Below are positions 45,278 to 54,101 of a stretch of DNA of 64,000 nt, one piece after another; the stretch's first letter is position 1, and each line of letters starts with the position of its first letter. Under the pieces are notes generated by a model. The model was given only the letters and a program-made list of their open reading frames with translations. It did not search any database and had not been told where the DNA came from. The position numbers and the translations under genes are program-made. This DNA comes from Ferrimonas balearica (GTDB lineage Bacteria > Pseudomonadota > Gammaproteobacteria > Enterobacterales > Shewanellaceae): positions 186,001-250,000 of the forward strand of contig NZ_JAHVHW010000006.1 of assembly GCF_019802055.1 (NCBI RefSeq), given 5' to 3'.

Positions 45278-45306
45278 TTGAACCGCCCCCGGATCATCCC
45301 CACATC
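45278..45306 (+). promoter_or_regulatory. Candidate sigma-32 heat-shock promoter of hslVU
   Basis: GTTGAAC (compare CTTGAAA) is followed after 14-15 nt by CCCCACAT (compare CCCCATNT). In E. coli hslVU is transcribed from a sigma-32 promoter. The match is good at both boxes, but it was found by eye. Confidence 0.6.
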
Positions 45307-45318
45307 TACACTAACAAG

Positions 45319-45376
45319 CGAAGGGCGTACCTCGCCCTTCGCACCATTTCCAGTTGGCGGCCACCCTTGGCCGCCT
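45319..45376 (+). promoter_or_regulatory. Two stem-loops in the hslVU 5' leader
   Basis: Stem 1: GCGAAGGGCG / CGCCCTTCGC (45319-45328 and 45334-45343), loop TACCT. Stem 2: GGCGGCCA / TGGCCGCC (45357-45364 and 45369-45376), loop CCCT. Both are perfect and lie between the candidate promoter and the hslV start. A leader stem-loop that stabilises the hslVU mRNA is known in E. coli, and stem 1 may correspond. Neither is followed by a T run. Confidence 0.65.
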
Positions 45377-45394
45377 TGTAGATAAGGGGTTTTC

Positions 45395-45931
45395 ATGACC
45401 ACGATCGTGTCCGTCCGTCGCGGCGATAAAGTGGTGATTGCCGGGGACGGCCAAGTCTCTCTGGGCAACACCGTGATGAAAGGTAACGCCCGCAAAGTGC
45501 GCCACCTGCACGGCGGCAAGGTACTGGCCGGTTTTGCTGGCGCGACCGCCGATGCCTTTACCCTGTTTGAACTGCTGGAGTCCAAACTGACCGCTCACCA
45601 GGGCCACCTGACCCGGGCCGCCGTAGAACTGGCCAAAGCCTGGCGTACCGAGCGCTCCCTGCAGAAGCTGGAAGCGATGCTGATCGTCGCGGATGCGGAA
45701 ACCAGCCTGCTGATCTCCGGCAACGGCGACGTCGTCGAACCCGAACACAACATCATCGCCATCGGCTCCGGCGGCAACTACGCCCAGGCGGCCGGTCTGG
45801 CTCTGCTGCAAAACACCGATATGGGTGCCCGCGAAATCTGCGAAAAGGCCCTGACCATCGCCGGTGAGATCTGCGTCTTTACCAACCTGTCTCAAACCAT
45901 CGAAGAACTTGACGCCAAGGGGGCGAACTGA
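45395..45931 (+). CDS. hslV: ATP-dependent protease subunit HslV
   Basis: A 178-aa proteasome-like peptidase. The catalytic Thr follows the initiator Met ([21 protein letters not shown]), and [12 protein letters not shown] is also conserved. It forms the double hexamer degraded-substrate chamber capped by HslU in the cytoplasm. Its stop overlaps the hslU ATG by one base. Confidence 0.98.
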   Translation: MTTIVSVRRGDKVVIAGDGQVSLGNTVMKGNARKVRHLHGGKVLAGFAGATADAFTLFELLESKLTAHQGHLTRAAVELAKAWRTERSLQKLEAMLIVADAETSLLISGNGDVVEPEHNIIAIGSGGNYAQAAGLALLQNTDMGAREICEKALTIAGEICVFTNLSQTIEELDAKGAN

Positions 45932-47259
45932 TGTCTGAAATGACCCCAAGAGAGATCGTCTCCGAGCTGGATAACCACATCATCGGCCAGTCCGGTGCCA
46001 AGAAGGCCGTGGCCATCGCCCTGCGCAACCGCTGGCGCCGCATGCAGTTGAATCCTGATCTGCGCCAGGAAGTGACGCCGAAGAACATCCTGATGATCGG
46101 CCCCACCGGTGTGGGTAAAACCGAGATCGCCCGCCGTCTGGCCAAACTGGCCAACGCCCCCTTTATCAAGGTGGAAGCCACCAAGTTTACTGAGGTGGGC
46201 TACGTGGGTAAGGAAGTGGAGCAGATCATCCGCGACCTGACCGACGCGGCCATCAAGATGACCCGCGAACAGGAGATGACCAAGAACAAGTTCCGCGCCG
46301 AGGAAGCCGCCGAGGAGCGGGTACTCGACGCGCTGCTGCCGAACCCCAAAGACCAGTGGGGCAACGAGCAGAAAGCCGACAACACCGCCACCCGCCAGGT
46401 GTTCCGCAAGAAACTGCGTGAAGGCCAGCTGGACGACAAAGAGATCGAAGTGGACGTGTCCCAGGCCCAGATGGGCGTGGAGATCATGGCGCCTCCGGGC
46501 ATGGAGGAGATGACCAACCAGCTCCAGTCCATGTTCCAGAACCTGGGTGGCCAGCAGAAAGACCGCCGCAAGATGAAGGTGAAAGACGCCTTTAAACTGC
46601 TGGTGGAAGAGGAAGCGGCCAAGCTGGTGAAGCCTGAAGAGCTGAAAGAGAAGGCGATCGAAGCGGTTGAGCAGCACGGCATCGTGTTCCTCGATGAGAT
46701 CGACAAGATCTGTAAGCGTGGCGAAGTCTCCGGTCCCGATGTTTCCCGCGAAGGGGTTCAGCGTGACCTGCTGCCGCTGGTGGAGGGCTGCACCGTCAAC
46801 ACCAAGCACGGCATGGTCAAAACCGACCACATCCTCTTTATCGCCTCCGGCGCGTTCCAGCTGTCCAAGCCCTCCGATCTGATCCCGGAGCTGCAGGGCC
46901 GTCTGCCGATCCGCGTGGAGCTGGACTCCCTCACTGCGGAAGACTTTGTGCGCATTCTGACCGAACCGCACGCCAGCCTGACCGAGCAGTACAAGGCCCT
47001 GATGGGCACCGAAGGCGTGGAGATCAACTTCACTCCGGACGGCATCGAGCGCATCGCCGAAGCCGCCTGGCAGGTTAACGAGCGCACCGAGAACATCGGC
47101 GCCCGTCGTCTGCACACGGTGATGGAGCGACTGATGGAGGAGATCTCCTTCGACGCCTCCGACAAGAGCGGCCAGGCCCTGACCATCGACGCCAAGTACG
47201 TCAACGACCATCTGGATACCCTGGTGGAAGACGAAGACCTGGCCCGCTTTATCCTGTAA
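45931..47259 (+). CDS. hslU: HslU ATPase/unfoldase subunit
   Basis: A 442-aa AAA+ unfoldase of the HslUV protease. N-terminal [17 protein letters not shown], Walker [10 protein letters not shown] (about residue 57), an inserted intermediate domain (about 105-240), Walker [11 protein letters not shown] and the C-terminal [10 protein letters not shown] tail that docks into HslV. It is co-transcribed with hslV. Confidence 0.98.
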   Translation: MSEMTPREIVSELDNHIIGQSGAKKAVAIALRNRWRRMQLNPDLRQEVTPKNILMIGPTGVGKTEIARRLAKLANAPFIKVEATKFTEVGYVGKEVEQIIRDLTDAAIKMTREQEMTKNKFRAEEAAEERVLDALLPNPKDQWGNEQKADNTATRQVFRKKLREGQLDDKEIEVDVSQAQMGVEIMAPPGMEEMTNQLQSMFQNLGGQQKDRRKMKVKDAFKLLVEEEAAKLVKPEELKEKAIEAVEQHGIVFLDEIDKICKRGEVSGPDVSREGVQRDLLPLVEGCTVNTKHGMVKTDHILFIASGAFQLSKPSDLIPELQGRLPIRVELDSLTAEDFVRILTEPHASLTEQYKALMGTEGVEINFTPDGIERIAEAAWQVNERTENIGARRLHTVMERLMEEISFDASDKSGQALTIDAKYVNDHLDTLVEDEDLARFIL

Positions 47260-47268
47260 GGAGCTGCC

Positions 47269-47661
47269 ATGACCCCAAAAGTCACCGGACTGAAACTCAA
47301 GCAGGGCTCCCGGGTTCTGGAGGTGCAGTTCGACAACGGCGATCACTTCGTCCTGGCCTGTGAGCTTTTGCGGGTCTACTCCCCCTCAGCTGAGGTGCAT
47401 GGCCATGGCAATCCGGTGCTGGTGACCAACAAAAAAGAGGTCAACATCACCGGGATAGAACCGGTAGGCAACTACGCGGTCAAGCTGGTGTTTGACGATG
47501 GCCACGACAGTGGCCTCTACTCCTGGAAAGTGCTTCATGAACTGGGGCGCAACCAGGAGCAGCACTGGGCGGACTACCTGGCGCGGCTGAAAGCCGCCAA
47601 AGCCACACGGGAGCCCCTGATCCCGCTGAATGTCCAGTTTTACGACCCGGACAAGAAGTAA
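47269..47661 (+). CDS. DUF971 protein (gamma-butyrobetaine hydroxylase-like N-terminal domain)
   Basis: A 130-aa single-domain protein with the DUF971 fold: VQFDNGDHFVLACELLRVYSPSAEV in the first half and DDGHDSGLYSWKVLHELG in the second. The domain is also found fused at the N-terminus of gamma-butyrobetaine hydroxylases. It lies 9 nt after hslU, as in many gammaproteobacteria, and the shared transcript ends at 47687. Function unknown. Confidence 0.88.
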   Translation: MTPKVTGLKLKQGSRVLEVQFDNGDHFVLACELLRVYSPSAEVHGHGNPVLVTNKKEVNITGIEPVGNYAVKLVFDDGHDSGLYSWKVLHELGRNQEQHWADYLARLKAAKATREPLIPLNVQFYDPDKK

Positions 47662-47664
47662 GAG

Positions 47665-47687
47665 AAAGCCGCCTCGGGCGGCTTTTT
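47665..47687 (+). terminator. Rho-independent terminator of the hslVU-DUF971 operon
   Basis: A nine-base-pair stem AAAGCCGCC / GGCGGCTTT (47665-47673 and 47677-47685) followed by a T run. Confidence 0.9.
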
Positions 47688-47773
47688 TATTGCACCAAAC
47701 GCCTTTCAAGATTGTCCATCGGCCCCACTCCCCTTTGTCTACACTTCGTAAAGTTTTGCCACAGGGGCGGCCA

Positions 47774-47878
47774 ATGACTCTCTATCTCCCTCTCCAGCAT
47801 CCGTTCATCCCCACCCAGTCGGTGACCATTGCTCTGCCCCCGACAACCAAGACCCATACACTGAGTGACGAGCGGTAA
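47774..47878 (+). CDS. Possible 34-aa peptide coupled to the MobA-like gene
   Basis: An ATG at 47774 preceded by AGGGGCGG opens 34 codons, ending TAA at 47876-47878. The last A is the first base of the next ATG. It may be a translated leader that couples expression of the downstream gene. There is no family match and the ribosome site is only fair. Confidence 0.3.
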   Translation: MTLYLPLQHPFIPTQSVTIALPPTTKTHTLSDER

Positions 47879-48504
47879 TGGCGCCGGTTACCGCTTTACT
47901 GATGGCCGCCGGGCAATCCACCCGCTTTGGCAGTAACAAGCTCCTTAGCAGGGTGAACGGCCACCCCCTGATTCAGCACAGTCTCAGCGCACTGAAAGCG
48001 GTATTGGGCCACCAAATTCTGGTGGTGCTTGGCCACGATGCTGAGCACCTTATCCCTCTGCTGGGGGACACCCCTTTCCTGATCGCCCCGGAATACCAGA
48101 AAGGTCTGGGGCACTCGATCGCCACAGGCGTCTCTGCGTTGGCTGCCGATACCAATGCGGTGTTGATCGCTCTGGCAGACCAGGTGGGCATCACCGAACA
48201 GAACTACTGCGCGATGGTGGACCGCTACCTGACCGACGGCCATCCGGTGTGCGCGCGCTACAACAATGGCCTGGGCATCCCCGCCATCTTCCCCAAGCCA
48301 CTGTTTCCCAGATTGATGATGCCCTTTGGCGACAAAGGGGCTGGGGTATGGCTTGCCGCTCTGCCGGGCCTTAACAAGATAGAGATGCCCGGTGCCGCCC
48401 TCGATATCGACACACCGGACGATCTGCTCCGATTCCCCCCGACACCTCCTCAGTCGCGCACTTTGGTAAGCCGATTTCAGCCAGGAAGGAAGTTATGGCG
48501 CTAA
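47878..48504 (+). CDS. MobA/MocA-like nucleotidyltransferase
   Basis: A 208-aa NTP-transferase of the MobA-like family. The nucleotide loop LLMAAGQSTRFGSNKLL is at the N-terminus, ALADQVGI holds the metal-binding Asp, and YNNGLGIPAIFPKPLF fits the molybdenum-cofactor cytidylyltransferase (MocA/YgfJ) subgroup. It probably attaches CMP or a similar group to a cofactor. No molybdoenzyme gene is close by. The start overlaps the stop of a possible 34-aa ORF. Confidence 0.82.
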   Translation: MAPVTALLMAAGQSTRFGSNKLLSRVNGHPLIQHSLSALKAVLGHQILVVLGHDAEHLIPLLGDTPFLIAPEYQKGLGHSIATGVSALAADTNAVLIALADQVGITEQNYCAMVDRYLTDGHPVCARYNNGLGIPAIFPKPLFPRLMMPFGDKGAGVWLAALPGLNKIEMPGAALDIDTPDDLLRFPPTPPQSRTLVSRFQPGRKLWR

Positions 48505-48613
48505 GGAAAAGGAAGCGCACCAAAGAAACCCACCCCCACTTAATTCCCGTGGGGTAGCCAAACCGGAGTTCAGGCGATAAGTTCTTAGTTCGTTAAAACG
48601 AATGGAGTCGTTA

Positions 48614-48781
48614 ATGGTTTTGTCGGATCTTATTACTTGGGCACTGTTGGGCGGGATCGCCGTCATCCTGTTGATTGAAGCCAGCAGCCTGCACAGCCTT
48701 CGCCGTCGGGAGCCTCAGCTGAAACAGCGCATTGCCTCGCTGGAGCAGCGGATGACGGAGCTGGAGCGACGCCAAAGATGA
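48614..48781 (+). CDS. 55-aa membrane-anchored coiled-coil microprotein
   Basis: The ATG at 48614 has GGAG 6 nt upstream. The protein has one membrane helix (about residues 8-24, WALLGGIAVILLIEA) and a charged heptad-like tail (LKQRIASLEQRMTELERR). Its TGA overlaps the next ATG (ATGA), so it is coupled to the ICMT-like gene. No family was recognised. Ribosome site, coupling and protein-like composition support it. Confidence 0.65.
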   Translation: MVLSDLITWALLGGIAVILLIEASSLHSLRRREPQLKQRIASLEQRMTELERRQR

Positions 48782-49239
48782 CTCGACTGGAACTGAAACT
48801 CCCCCCTCTGCTTCTGATGCTGCTGATCGGCCTGTTGATGTGGGGGCTGGCCAGTATCACTCCCGCTTTGGCTCTGAGTAACGCCATGCGGCTAAGCGCC
48901 CTTGTGGTGGCTTGCCTGATTGGTCCCGCCATTCTTGTGAGCGGCGCTCTGGCGTTTCGCCAGGCCCAAACCACGGTGAATCCCACCACTCCGGAAGCCA
49001 GCCGTCAGTTGGTGGTTCGCGGGATCTATCGTCGCAGCCGCAACCCCATGTACCTGGGGATGCTGGTGCTGCTGATAGGATGGGGCGTCTATCTGGCGTC
49101 GCCCGCGGCACTGGCGATGATCCCCCTGTTTATGCTCTACCTGAACCGGTTCCAGATTGCGCCTGAGGAGCGCGCTCTTCGGGCCCGTTTTGGCTACGAC
49201 TTTGACCGCTATTGCCAGCGGGTACGCCGCTGGATCTAA
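48778..49239 (+). CDS. Isoprenylcysteine carboxyl methyltransferase (ICMT)-like membrane protein
   Basis: A 153-aa membrane protein with about four helices. The family-like C-terminal part is GIYRRSRNPMYLGMLVLLIGW, with the RNPxY motif, and the end APEERALRARFGYDFDRY. Bacterial members methylate small molecules or lipids; none of their substrates can be inferred here. It is coupled by ATGA to the 55-aa protein upstream. Confidence 0.85.
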   Translation: MTRLELKLPPLLLMLLIGLLMWGLASITPALALSNAMRLSALVVACLIGPAILVSGALAFRQAQTTVNPTTPEASRQLVVRGIYRRSRNPMYLGMLVLLIGWGVYLASPAALAMIPLFMLYLNRFQIAPEERALRARFGYDFDRYCQRVRRWI

Positions 49240-49293
49240 AACCCTTTTCTTCGACCATACTTGGAAGCCAACCCTCACTGACAGGAGGCGACG

Positions 49294-49986
49294 ATGCGCG
49301 CCCAGGTAGCAGAGTTCTTTGGTACTTTCTGGTTGGTTTTGGGGGGATGCGGCAGCGCCGTTCTGGCCGCCGCCTTTCCCGATGTTGGCATTGGCCTGCT
49401 GGGGGTCGCACTCGCCTTCGGCCTGACGGTTCTCACCATGGCATTTGCCATCGGCCATATCTCAGGCTGCCACCTCAATCCCGCCGTTACCATCGGTTTG
49501 TGGGCCGGAGGACGCTTTGGCGGTGACCGGGTCCTCTCCTACATCCTGGCCCAGGTGCTGGGAGGCATTGCAGCAGGTGGGGTGCTCTACCTGATCGCCA
49601 GCGGACAGGCCGGATTTGATCTCAGCGCAGGCTTCGCCTCCAACGGTTACGGCGAACACTCCCCCGGCGGATACAGTCTGACCGCCGCCCTGATCTGCGA
49701 AATAGTGATGACCATGATGTTCCTGATCGTCATTCTGGGCGCCACTGACCCGCGGGCTCCGGCCGGCTTTGCACCTATCGCCATCGGGTTCTGTCTGACC
49801 CTGATCCACCTGATCTCCATCCCGGTCACCAACACCTCGGTCAACCCGGCCCGCAGCACCGGCGTTGCCATCTATGTCGGCGATTGGGCAACCAGTCAGC
49901 TCTGGCTGTTCTGGGTGGCGCCCATTGCAGGTGCCTTGCTCGGTGCAGTCGTTTACCGCTACCTTGGCGCCCTGACTGACGATTGA
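49294..49986 (+). CDS. aqpZ: Aquaporin Z
   Basis: A 230-aa water channel with six helices and two NPA loops ([10 protein letters not shown] and [10 protein letters not shown]). The Arg after the second NPA and the early His fit the narrow water-selective filter of AqpZ rather than GlpF. AGGAGG precedes the ATG. It is followed 9 nt later by a DUF2164 gene. Confidence 0.95.
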   Translation: MRAQVAEFFGTFWLVLGGCGSAVLAAAFPDVGIGLLGVALAFGLTVLTMAFAIGHISGCHLNPAVTIGLWAGGRFGGDRVLSYILAQVLGGIAAGGVLYLIASGQAGFDLSAGFASNGYGEHSPGGYSLTAALICEIVMTMMFLIVILGATDPRAPAGFAPIAIGFCLTLIHLISIPVTNTSVNPARSTGVAIYVGDWATSQLWLFWVAPIAGALLGAVVYRYLGALTDD

Positions 49987-49995
49987 GAGCAGGAC

Positions 49996-50235
49996 ATGAT
50001 CACACTGGAACCGGCGCAGCGGCAGGCGTTGCTGCGTCAGTTGAGCCACTACTGCGAAGAGGAGCTGGACCGGGAATTGGGCCAGTTTGAAGCGGAGTTT
50101 CTTCTGGATTTCATCCTAAAAACCCTTGGCCCGGTGCTCTACAACCAGGGGTTGTATGACGCCCAGGCCCTGCTTCAGCCCCGGCTGGAACTGGTGCTGG
50201 AGTCCCTGCATGAACTGGAGAAGGTGCCGGAATAA
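49996..50235 (+). CDS. DUF2164 protein
   Basis: A 79-aa acidic, helical protein (ELDRELGQFEAEFLLDFILKTLGPVLYNQGLYDAQ) matching the small DUF2164 family. Function unknown. It is probably co-transcribed with aqpZ and converges on the SDR gene, whose stop is one base away. Confidence 0.85.
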   Translation: MITLEPAQRQALLRQLSHYCEEELDRELGQFEAEFLLDFILKTLGPVLYNQGLYDAQALLQPRLELVLESLHELEKVPE

Positions 50236-50236
50236 C

Positions 50237-51694
50237 TCAAACCCCGACCAGTGAACTGTGCCCTCCCGGCCCCTCAGCCAGTTCGCCGATATTGGCGACC
50301 ATCCGGCGAAACAGGATCAGATGAGCGGGCAACATCGCCCACCAGTAGAGCAGCCCCCATGCGCCCGCGGGATACCACCAGCACGTCAGGGTTAATTGAG
50401 TCGCCTTGCCATCCGGTTTGAGCTCGAAGGTCAGCCCCCCCATCCCGGGCGCCTTCATGCCAAACAGCAGTGTCAGGGTGCGCAGCGGCTGAAGCTCAGC
50501 CACACTCCAGGAGTCGACCCGATCGCCGGGGCGGAGCTGGTTCGGATCCCGCCGGTAATAGTCCAACCCATTACCCCCAATCAGCGCATCAAACCCTTCG
50601 CGGATCCGCCACAACGGGTCCAGTGCAAAGTAGCGCGGACGCCCGCCAATGCGACAGATCTCCTGCCAGACCCGCTCCACCGGTGCATCGATGGTGGCGG
50701 TGGCCCCATCCGCCTTGGGATAGAAGCTGAAGTTTGGTCGCCAACGACGACGCACAATACTGGCCCGTTTGGGGTGCTGTTCCGCCACCTGCTGACGTTC
50801 CTGCCGCAACGCCTCACTGACCGCTTCATCAAAGCCCAGCAATCGCTGAGGCAGACGCTGCCGAATCTCTGAGTCGTCAGCGGGCAGATCCTGCTTTAAT
50901 CCCCCAACCAGCGCCTTGGCGATGCCGGTCGGCACCGAGGTGATAAACCGAAGCCAGCGGGCGGACAGACCCGGGCTGAGCAGAGGTACCGGCAAGATGC
51001 GGACCCGCTTCCCCACCAAATGGGCAAAGCGACTCATCTGGCTCTCGTAAGTCAGCATCTCGGGACCGGCAACGTCGTACACCTGATCGTTATCATCGGC
51101 CAACTGCAACACGCCGATCAGGTAGTGAATGAGATTAGGTAGCGCGATGGGCGCCATGGAGGAACGTACCCATTTCGGGGTCACCATAACCGGCAGGTTG
51201 TAAACCAGATCGCGCATCACCTCGAAAGCGGCGGAGCCCGGACCGATGACTATCGGGGCGCGGATCTCAGTCACGGGCACCGGGCCCCGCCGCAAGCCTT
51301 CTCCGGTGGCGCTGCGGCTGCGAAGGTGCAGAGAGTCTGCGCCCTTCGGATGCAACGCCCCCAGATACACTATGCGCTTCACACCAGCCTGCTCAGCAGC
51401 ATGCGCCAGGTTCTGAGCGCCCCGATGTTCACGCTCATCAAAGCCACCGCCCTCAGTCATGCCGTGCACCAGGTAGTAGACGACGTCGACACCCGCCAGA
51501 GCCGGGCCGAGCGTCTCCGCCTGCAACACATCGGCGCCGAAGGTGGTTACGCCGGGCCAACCTCGCTCGGCCAGCCGTTCGGGGCGGCGACTGACCGCCC
51601 GAACCTGATAACCCTGAGCCAAAAGTTCGGGCACCAGGTTCCCGCCAATGAACCCACTGGCCCCAAACACCACGACGTTTCGCAGCTGTGCCAT
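50237..51694 (-). CDS. SDR-family NAD(P)-binding protein with C-terminal DUF2867
   Basis: A 485-aa two-part protein. The N-terminal extended SDR-type Rossmann domain begins VVVFGASGFIGGNLVPELL and continues VYYLVHGM and IVYLGAL. The C-terminal part (about residues 330-480; ATIDAPVERVWQEICRIGG) is a START-like/DUF2867 domain with a hydrophobic end. Such fusions are common in Proteobacteria with unknown substrates. A glycosyltransferase and a PAP2 phosphatase lie just upstream on the same strand, after a terminator. Confidence 0.8.
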   Translation of the reverse strand: MAQLRNVVVFGASGFIGGNLVPELLAQGYQVRAVSRRPERLAERGWPGVTTFGADVLQAETLGPALAGVDVVYYLVHGMTEGGGFDEREHRGAQNLAHAAEQAGVKRIVYLGALHPKGADSLHLRSRSATGEGLRRGPVPVTEIRAPIVIGPGSAAFEVMRDLVYNLPVMVTPKWVRSSMAPIALPNLIHYLIGVLQLADDNDQVYDVAGPEMLTYESQMSRFAHLVGKRVRILPVPLLSPGLSARWLRFITSVPTGIAKALVGGLKQDLPADDSEIRQRLPQRLLGFDEAVSEALRQERQQVAEQHPKRASIVRRRWRPNFSFYPKADGATATIDAPVERVWQEICRIGGRPRYFALDPLWRIREGFDALIGGNGLDYYRRDPNQLRPGDRVDSWSVAELQPLRTLTLLFGMKAPGMGGLTFELKPDGKATQLTLTCWWYPAGAWGLLYWWAMLPAHLILFRRMVANIGELAEGPGGHSSLVGV

Positions 51695-51746
51695 GCCTCA
51701 CCCCCTTGTCGATGTTCTGGTTACGGCACAGCCCGGCGCCGGGATC

Positions 51747-51770
51747 AAAAAACGGCGCCTTATGGCGCCG
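51747..51770 (-). terminator. Rho-independent terminator after the glycosyltransferase gene
   Basis: The stem CGGCGCC / GGCGCCG (51753-51759 and 51764-51770) is followed on the minus strand by six T. It separates the glycosyltransferase unit from the SDR gene. Confidence 0.87.
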
Positions 51771-51790
51771 CGGTTTCCGGTACGCGAACT

Positions 51791-52852
51791 TCAGTAGGCG
51801 TAAGCCCATTTGTGTTGCCAGGCTTCCGGCAGTCTGGCTTCTGCCCAGGCTTGCTGACAGAGACCGCTGACATCATCCCACTGCCGCGCCAGCAACCAGG
51901 TCACCAGGGTGTCCCCCATCTGGGGGTACTGGATCGGCTCAATCGCAGGGCTATCCAACCAGTGCGCGACCCGGTCCGGGCAGAGTGTTTTCATCGACTC
52001 GGCGGCCCCCAGCAACTCCAGCGCCAGGGCATTGGACAGCTGCTCAAACTGGCCCTGCAGCGGCTTCAGCAGCAATTTCTTGCCCAATACCAGCGCTTCA
52101 GACACCAGCTCAAAACCGGCGGAGCAGATCACACCGCAACAGCTGGCCAGATCCCGCTGAAACCCTTGCCGACAAAAACCGTTCCAGCTCAGATGTTCAG
52201 GCAGCGCCTCCGGCGCCGGGCTGCCGTGGTAGATCACAAAGCGGTGGCCGGTCAGCGGCCTGAGCAGATTGACGATATCGCCAACCTCCTCAAAGGGCAG
52301 GTACACCAGTACCTTGCCGCTTTCGGTCGGAGCCGGTTCAATTGCTTCAATAAAGGGGGGCAGAAGGTCGCAGCCGAAATGGTGCCAGTGGCACCCCAGT
52401 GCCACGCTGGTTGGGGCAAAGTGCTTCATGATAAGCCGGTTGTGCCAACGATCACCGGTAATGGGCACTGGGTGGTTGAAGGCGTTCTGGTGACTGATGC
52501 CGATGCAGGGCTTGCCCTGACGCTTCGCGGCCCAGGCGGAGATCGGTTCAAAGTCGTTCAGCACCAGGTCATAGCCGGAGAGGTCCAGTTGACGGATGTC
52601 CCGCCACAGCGTCATCAGCTTGTTGTCCCGCGCCGTCCCAAGCAGGCTGATTTCGCCCTTGCGGGTGCTAAAGCTCAGGCCACGTTTGCACTGAAACTCC
52701 CCAAACGCCTCCATATCGAAAAACGCCTCCCGGGGGCGTCCGGAAAACAGGTAATCCACCTCCACCCCTGCCCGGGCAAAGGCCGGGGCGATCACCCGGG
52801 CCCGGGTCAGGTGACCATTACCTGTGCCCTGCACTCCGTAAAGAATCCGCAT
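51791..52852 (-). CDS. MJ1255/VC2487-like glycosyltransferase
   Basis: A 353-aa GT-B-type protein. N-terminal MRILYGVQGTGNGHLTRAR with its Gly-rich loop, the acceptor-side FEPISAWAAKRQGKPCIGISHQ, and a donor-side segment ending ICSAGFELVSEALVLGKKLL match the MJ1255/VC2487 glycosyltransferase group. The ATG at 52852 has AGGA 7 nt upstream; the frame is open further to 53128 but overlaps the PAP2 gene. It is 28 nt downstream of the PAP2 gene. The sugar acceptor is unknown. Confidence 0.8.
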   Translation of the reverse strand: MRILYGVQGTGNGHLTRARVIAPAFARAGVEVDYLFSGRPREAFFDMEAFGEFQCKRGLSFSTRKGEISLLGTARDNKLMTLWRDIRQLDLSGYDLVLNDFEPISAWAAKRQGKPCIGISHQNAFNHPVPITGDRWHNRLIMKHFAPTSVALGCHWHHFGCDLLPPFIEAIEPAPTESGKVLVYLPFEEVGDIVNLLRPLTGHRFVIYHGSPAPEALPEHLSWNGFCRQGFQRDLASCCGVICSAGFELVSEALVLGKKLLLKPLQGQFEQLSNALALELLGAAESMKTLCPDRVAHWLDSPAIEPIQYPQMGDTLVTWLLARQWDDVSGLCQQAWAEARLPEAWQHKWAYAY

Positions 52853-52880
52853 CTGCGCGTCCTTTCTTGTCTTCATCAGA

Positions 52881-53399
52881 TTAGAGAACCCAGAACAACC
52901 CCATGTTGGCGGCCCAGAGCCCCAGGCTCGCACCCGCCACAATGTCACCGGGGTAGTGCACACCGAGCAGCACCCGGGACAGACCCACCAGCGTGGCCCA
53001 GCCGTAGGCCAGCGGTGCCAATGGTGGCCAGTACCAGGCCAGCAAGGTGGCAAAAAGAAAGGCGGCGGCACTGTGACCCGAGGGCAGACTGAACTTGTCG
53101 TGGGGGTCCACCGCCGCCACCACGCCACCGAGGTTGTGGCAGGGTCGGGCGCGTTTGAGGGTGTTTTTCAGCAGCCAGTAGAGAGGCAGCTCCAGAGCGT
53201 AAGCCGCTAGCCCCGCCAGCAGGAACAGATGTCCCCGGCTCCCGCCCAACTCAGCAATCAGCAACGCCATCAGCAGGTAGCCTGCACCGTCCCCACTGAG
53301 GGAGAGCCAGCGAGCAGCCGGCCGCCAGAATCCGGGAGCAGGCAGACGCTGCAGTTGCAGCATCAGGCCACGGTCCCAACTGTCCATCCTTTGCCACAT
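52881..53399 (-). CDS. PAP2-family phosphatase
   Basis: A 172-aa membrane phosphatase with the three PAP2 motifs: KNTLKRARP, SLPSGH and SRVLLGVHYPGD. It should remove phosphate from a lipid phosphate or pyrophosphate, such as undecaprenyl pyrophosphate. The ATG at 53399 has GGAGG 8 nt upstream. It is first in a two-gene unit with the glycosyltransferase, suggesting a shared envelope lipid-linked substrate (inference). Confidence 0.87.
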   Translation of the reverse strand: MWQRMDSWDRGLMLQLQRLPAPGFWRPAARWLSLSGDGAGYLLMALLIAELGGSRGHLFLLAGLAAYALELPLYWLLKNTLKRARPCHNLGGVVAAVDPHDKFSLPSGHSAAAFLFATLLAWYWPPLAPLAYGWATLVGLSRVLLGVHYPGDIVAGASLGLWAANMGLFWVL

Positions 53400-53615
53400 C
53401 AGCTTCACCTCCGAGCCTTTGCCGACAAAGCTAGGGAGCCGCCATGACAACCGTTTGACAGGGGCAGGTCGAAGAGATGACAGAGTTAAGATGGTTCTGT
53501 GACAAGGGACGCTGCACAAAATCCGGGCAATATCCTCGTTTGGCATTGCAAAGCCCCGGTTTTTCATTACTTTGAAGGCAAAGCCCCTTTCCAGCGTGTA
53601 ACGCGAGGAGTCAGC

Positions 53616-54101
53616 ATGCACTACAACACCTCCGAACTCTGTGACCTTTTTGGTGATCAAGTCGATGTGGTGGAACCCATGTTCAGTAACTTTGGCGGTC
53701 GCCCCTCGTTTGGCGGGGAGTTACGCACCGTCAAATGCTTCGAGGATTGCAGCGCCATTCTGGAAGCACTGGAACAGGAGGGAGAGGGCAAGGTGCTGCT
53801 GGTGGATGGCGGTGGCTCTCTGCGCCGGGCTTTGATCGACGCCGATGTAGCGACTCTGGCGGTCAACAACCGTTGGGAAGGTCTGGTGGTTTACGGCTCC
53901 GTCCGGGATGTGGACGCGCTTGAAGAGCTGGACCTGGGCATCATGGCGTTGGCGTCCATTCCGGTGGGTGCGGGTGAAAATGGCGAAGGCAGCCTTGATA
54001 TCCCGGTGAACTTCGGCGGTGTAACCTTCCTGCCCGAGGATCACCTCTATGCGGACAGCACCGGCATCATTCTCTCTCAGGATCCGCTGGACATCGAATG
54101 A
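53616..54101 (+). CDS. rraA: Regulator of ribonuclease E activity A
   Basis: A 161-aa RraA protein: [19 protein letters not shown] at the start, then [14 protein letters not shown] and [18 protein letters not shown]. It binds RNase E and lowers its activity. The ATG at 53616 has GAGGAG 5 nt upstream; the frame extends to 53499 without family similarity. Its stop overlaps the next start (ATGA). Confidence 0.95.
   Translation: MHYNTSELCDLFGDQVDVVEPMFSNFGGRPSFGGELRTVKCFEDCSAILEALEQEGEGKVLLVDGGGSLRRALIDADVATLAVNNRWEGLVVYGSVRDVDALEELDLGIMALASIPVGAGENGEGSLDIPVNFGGVTFLPEDHLYADSTGIILSQDPLDIE

Noticed and set aside
52853-53128. Longer N-terminus for the glycosyltransferase
   Set aside because: It would lie inside the PAP2 coding region in another frame. 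The ATG at 52852 begins the Rossmann-type motif and has a ribosome site.
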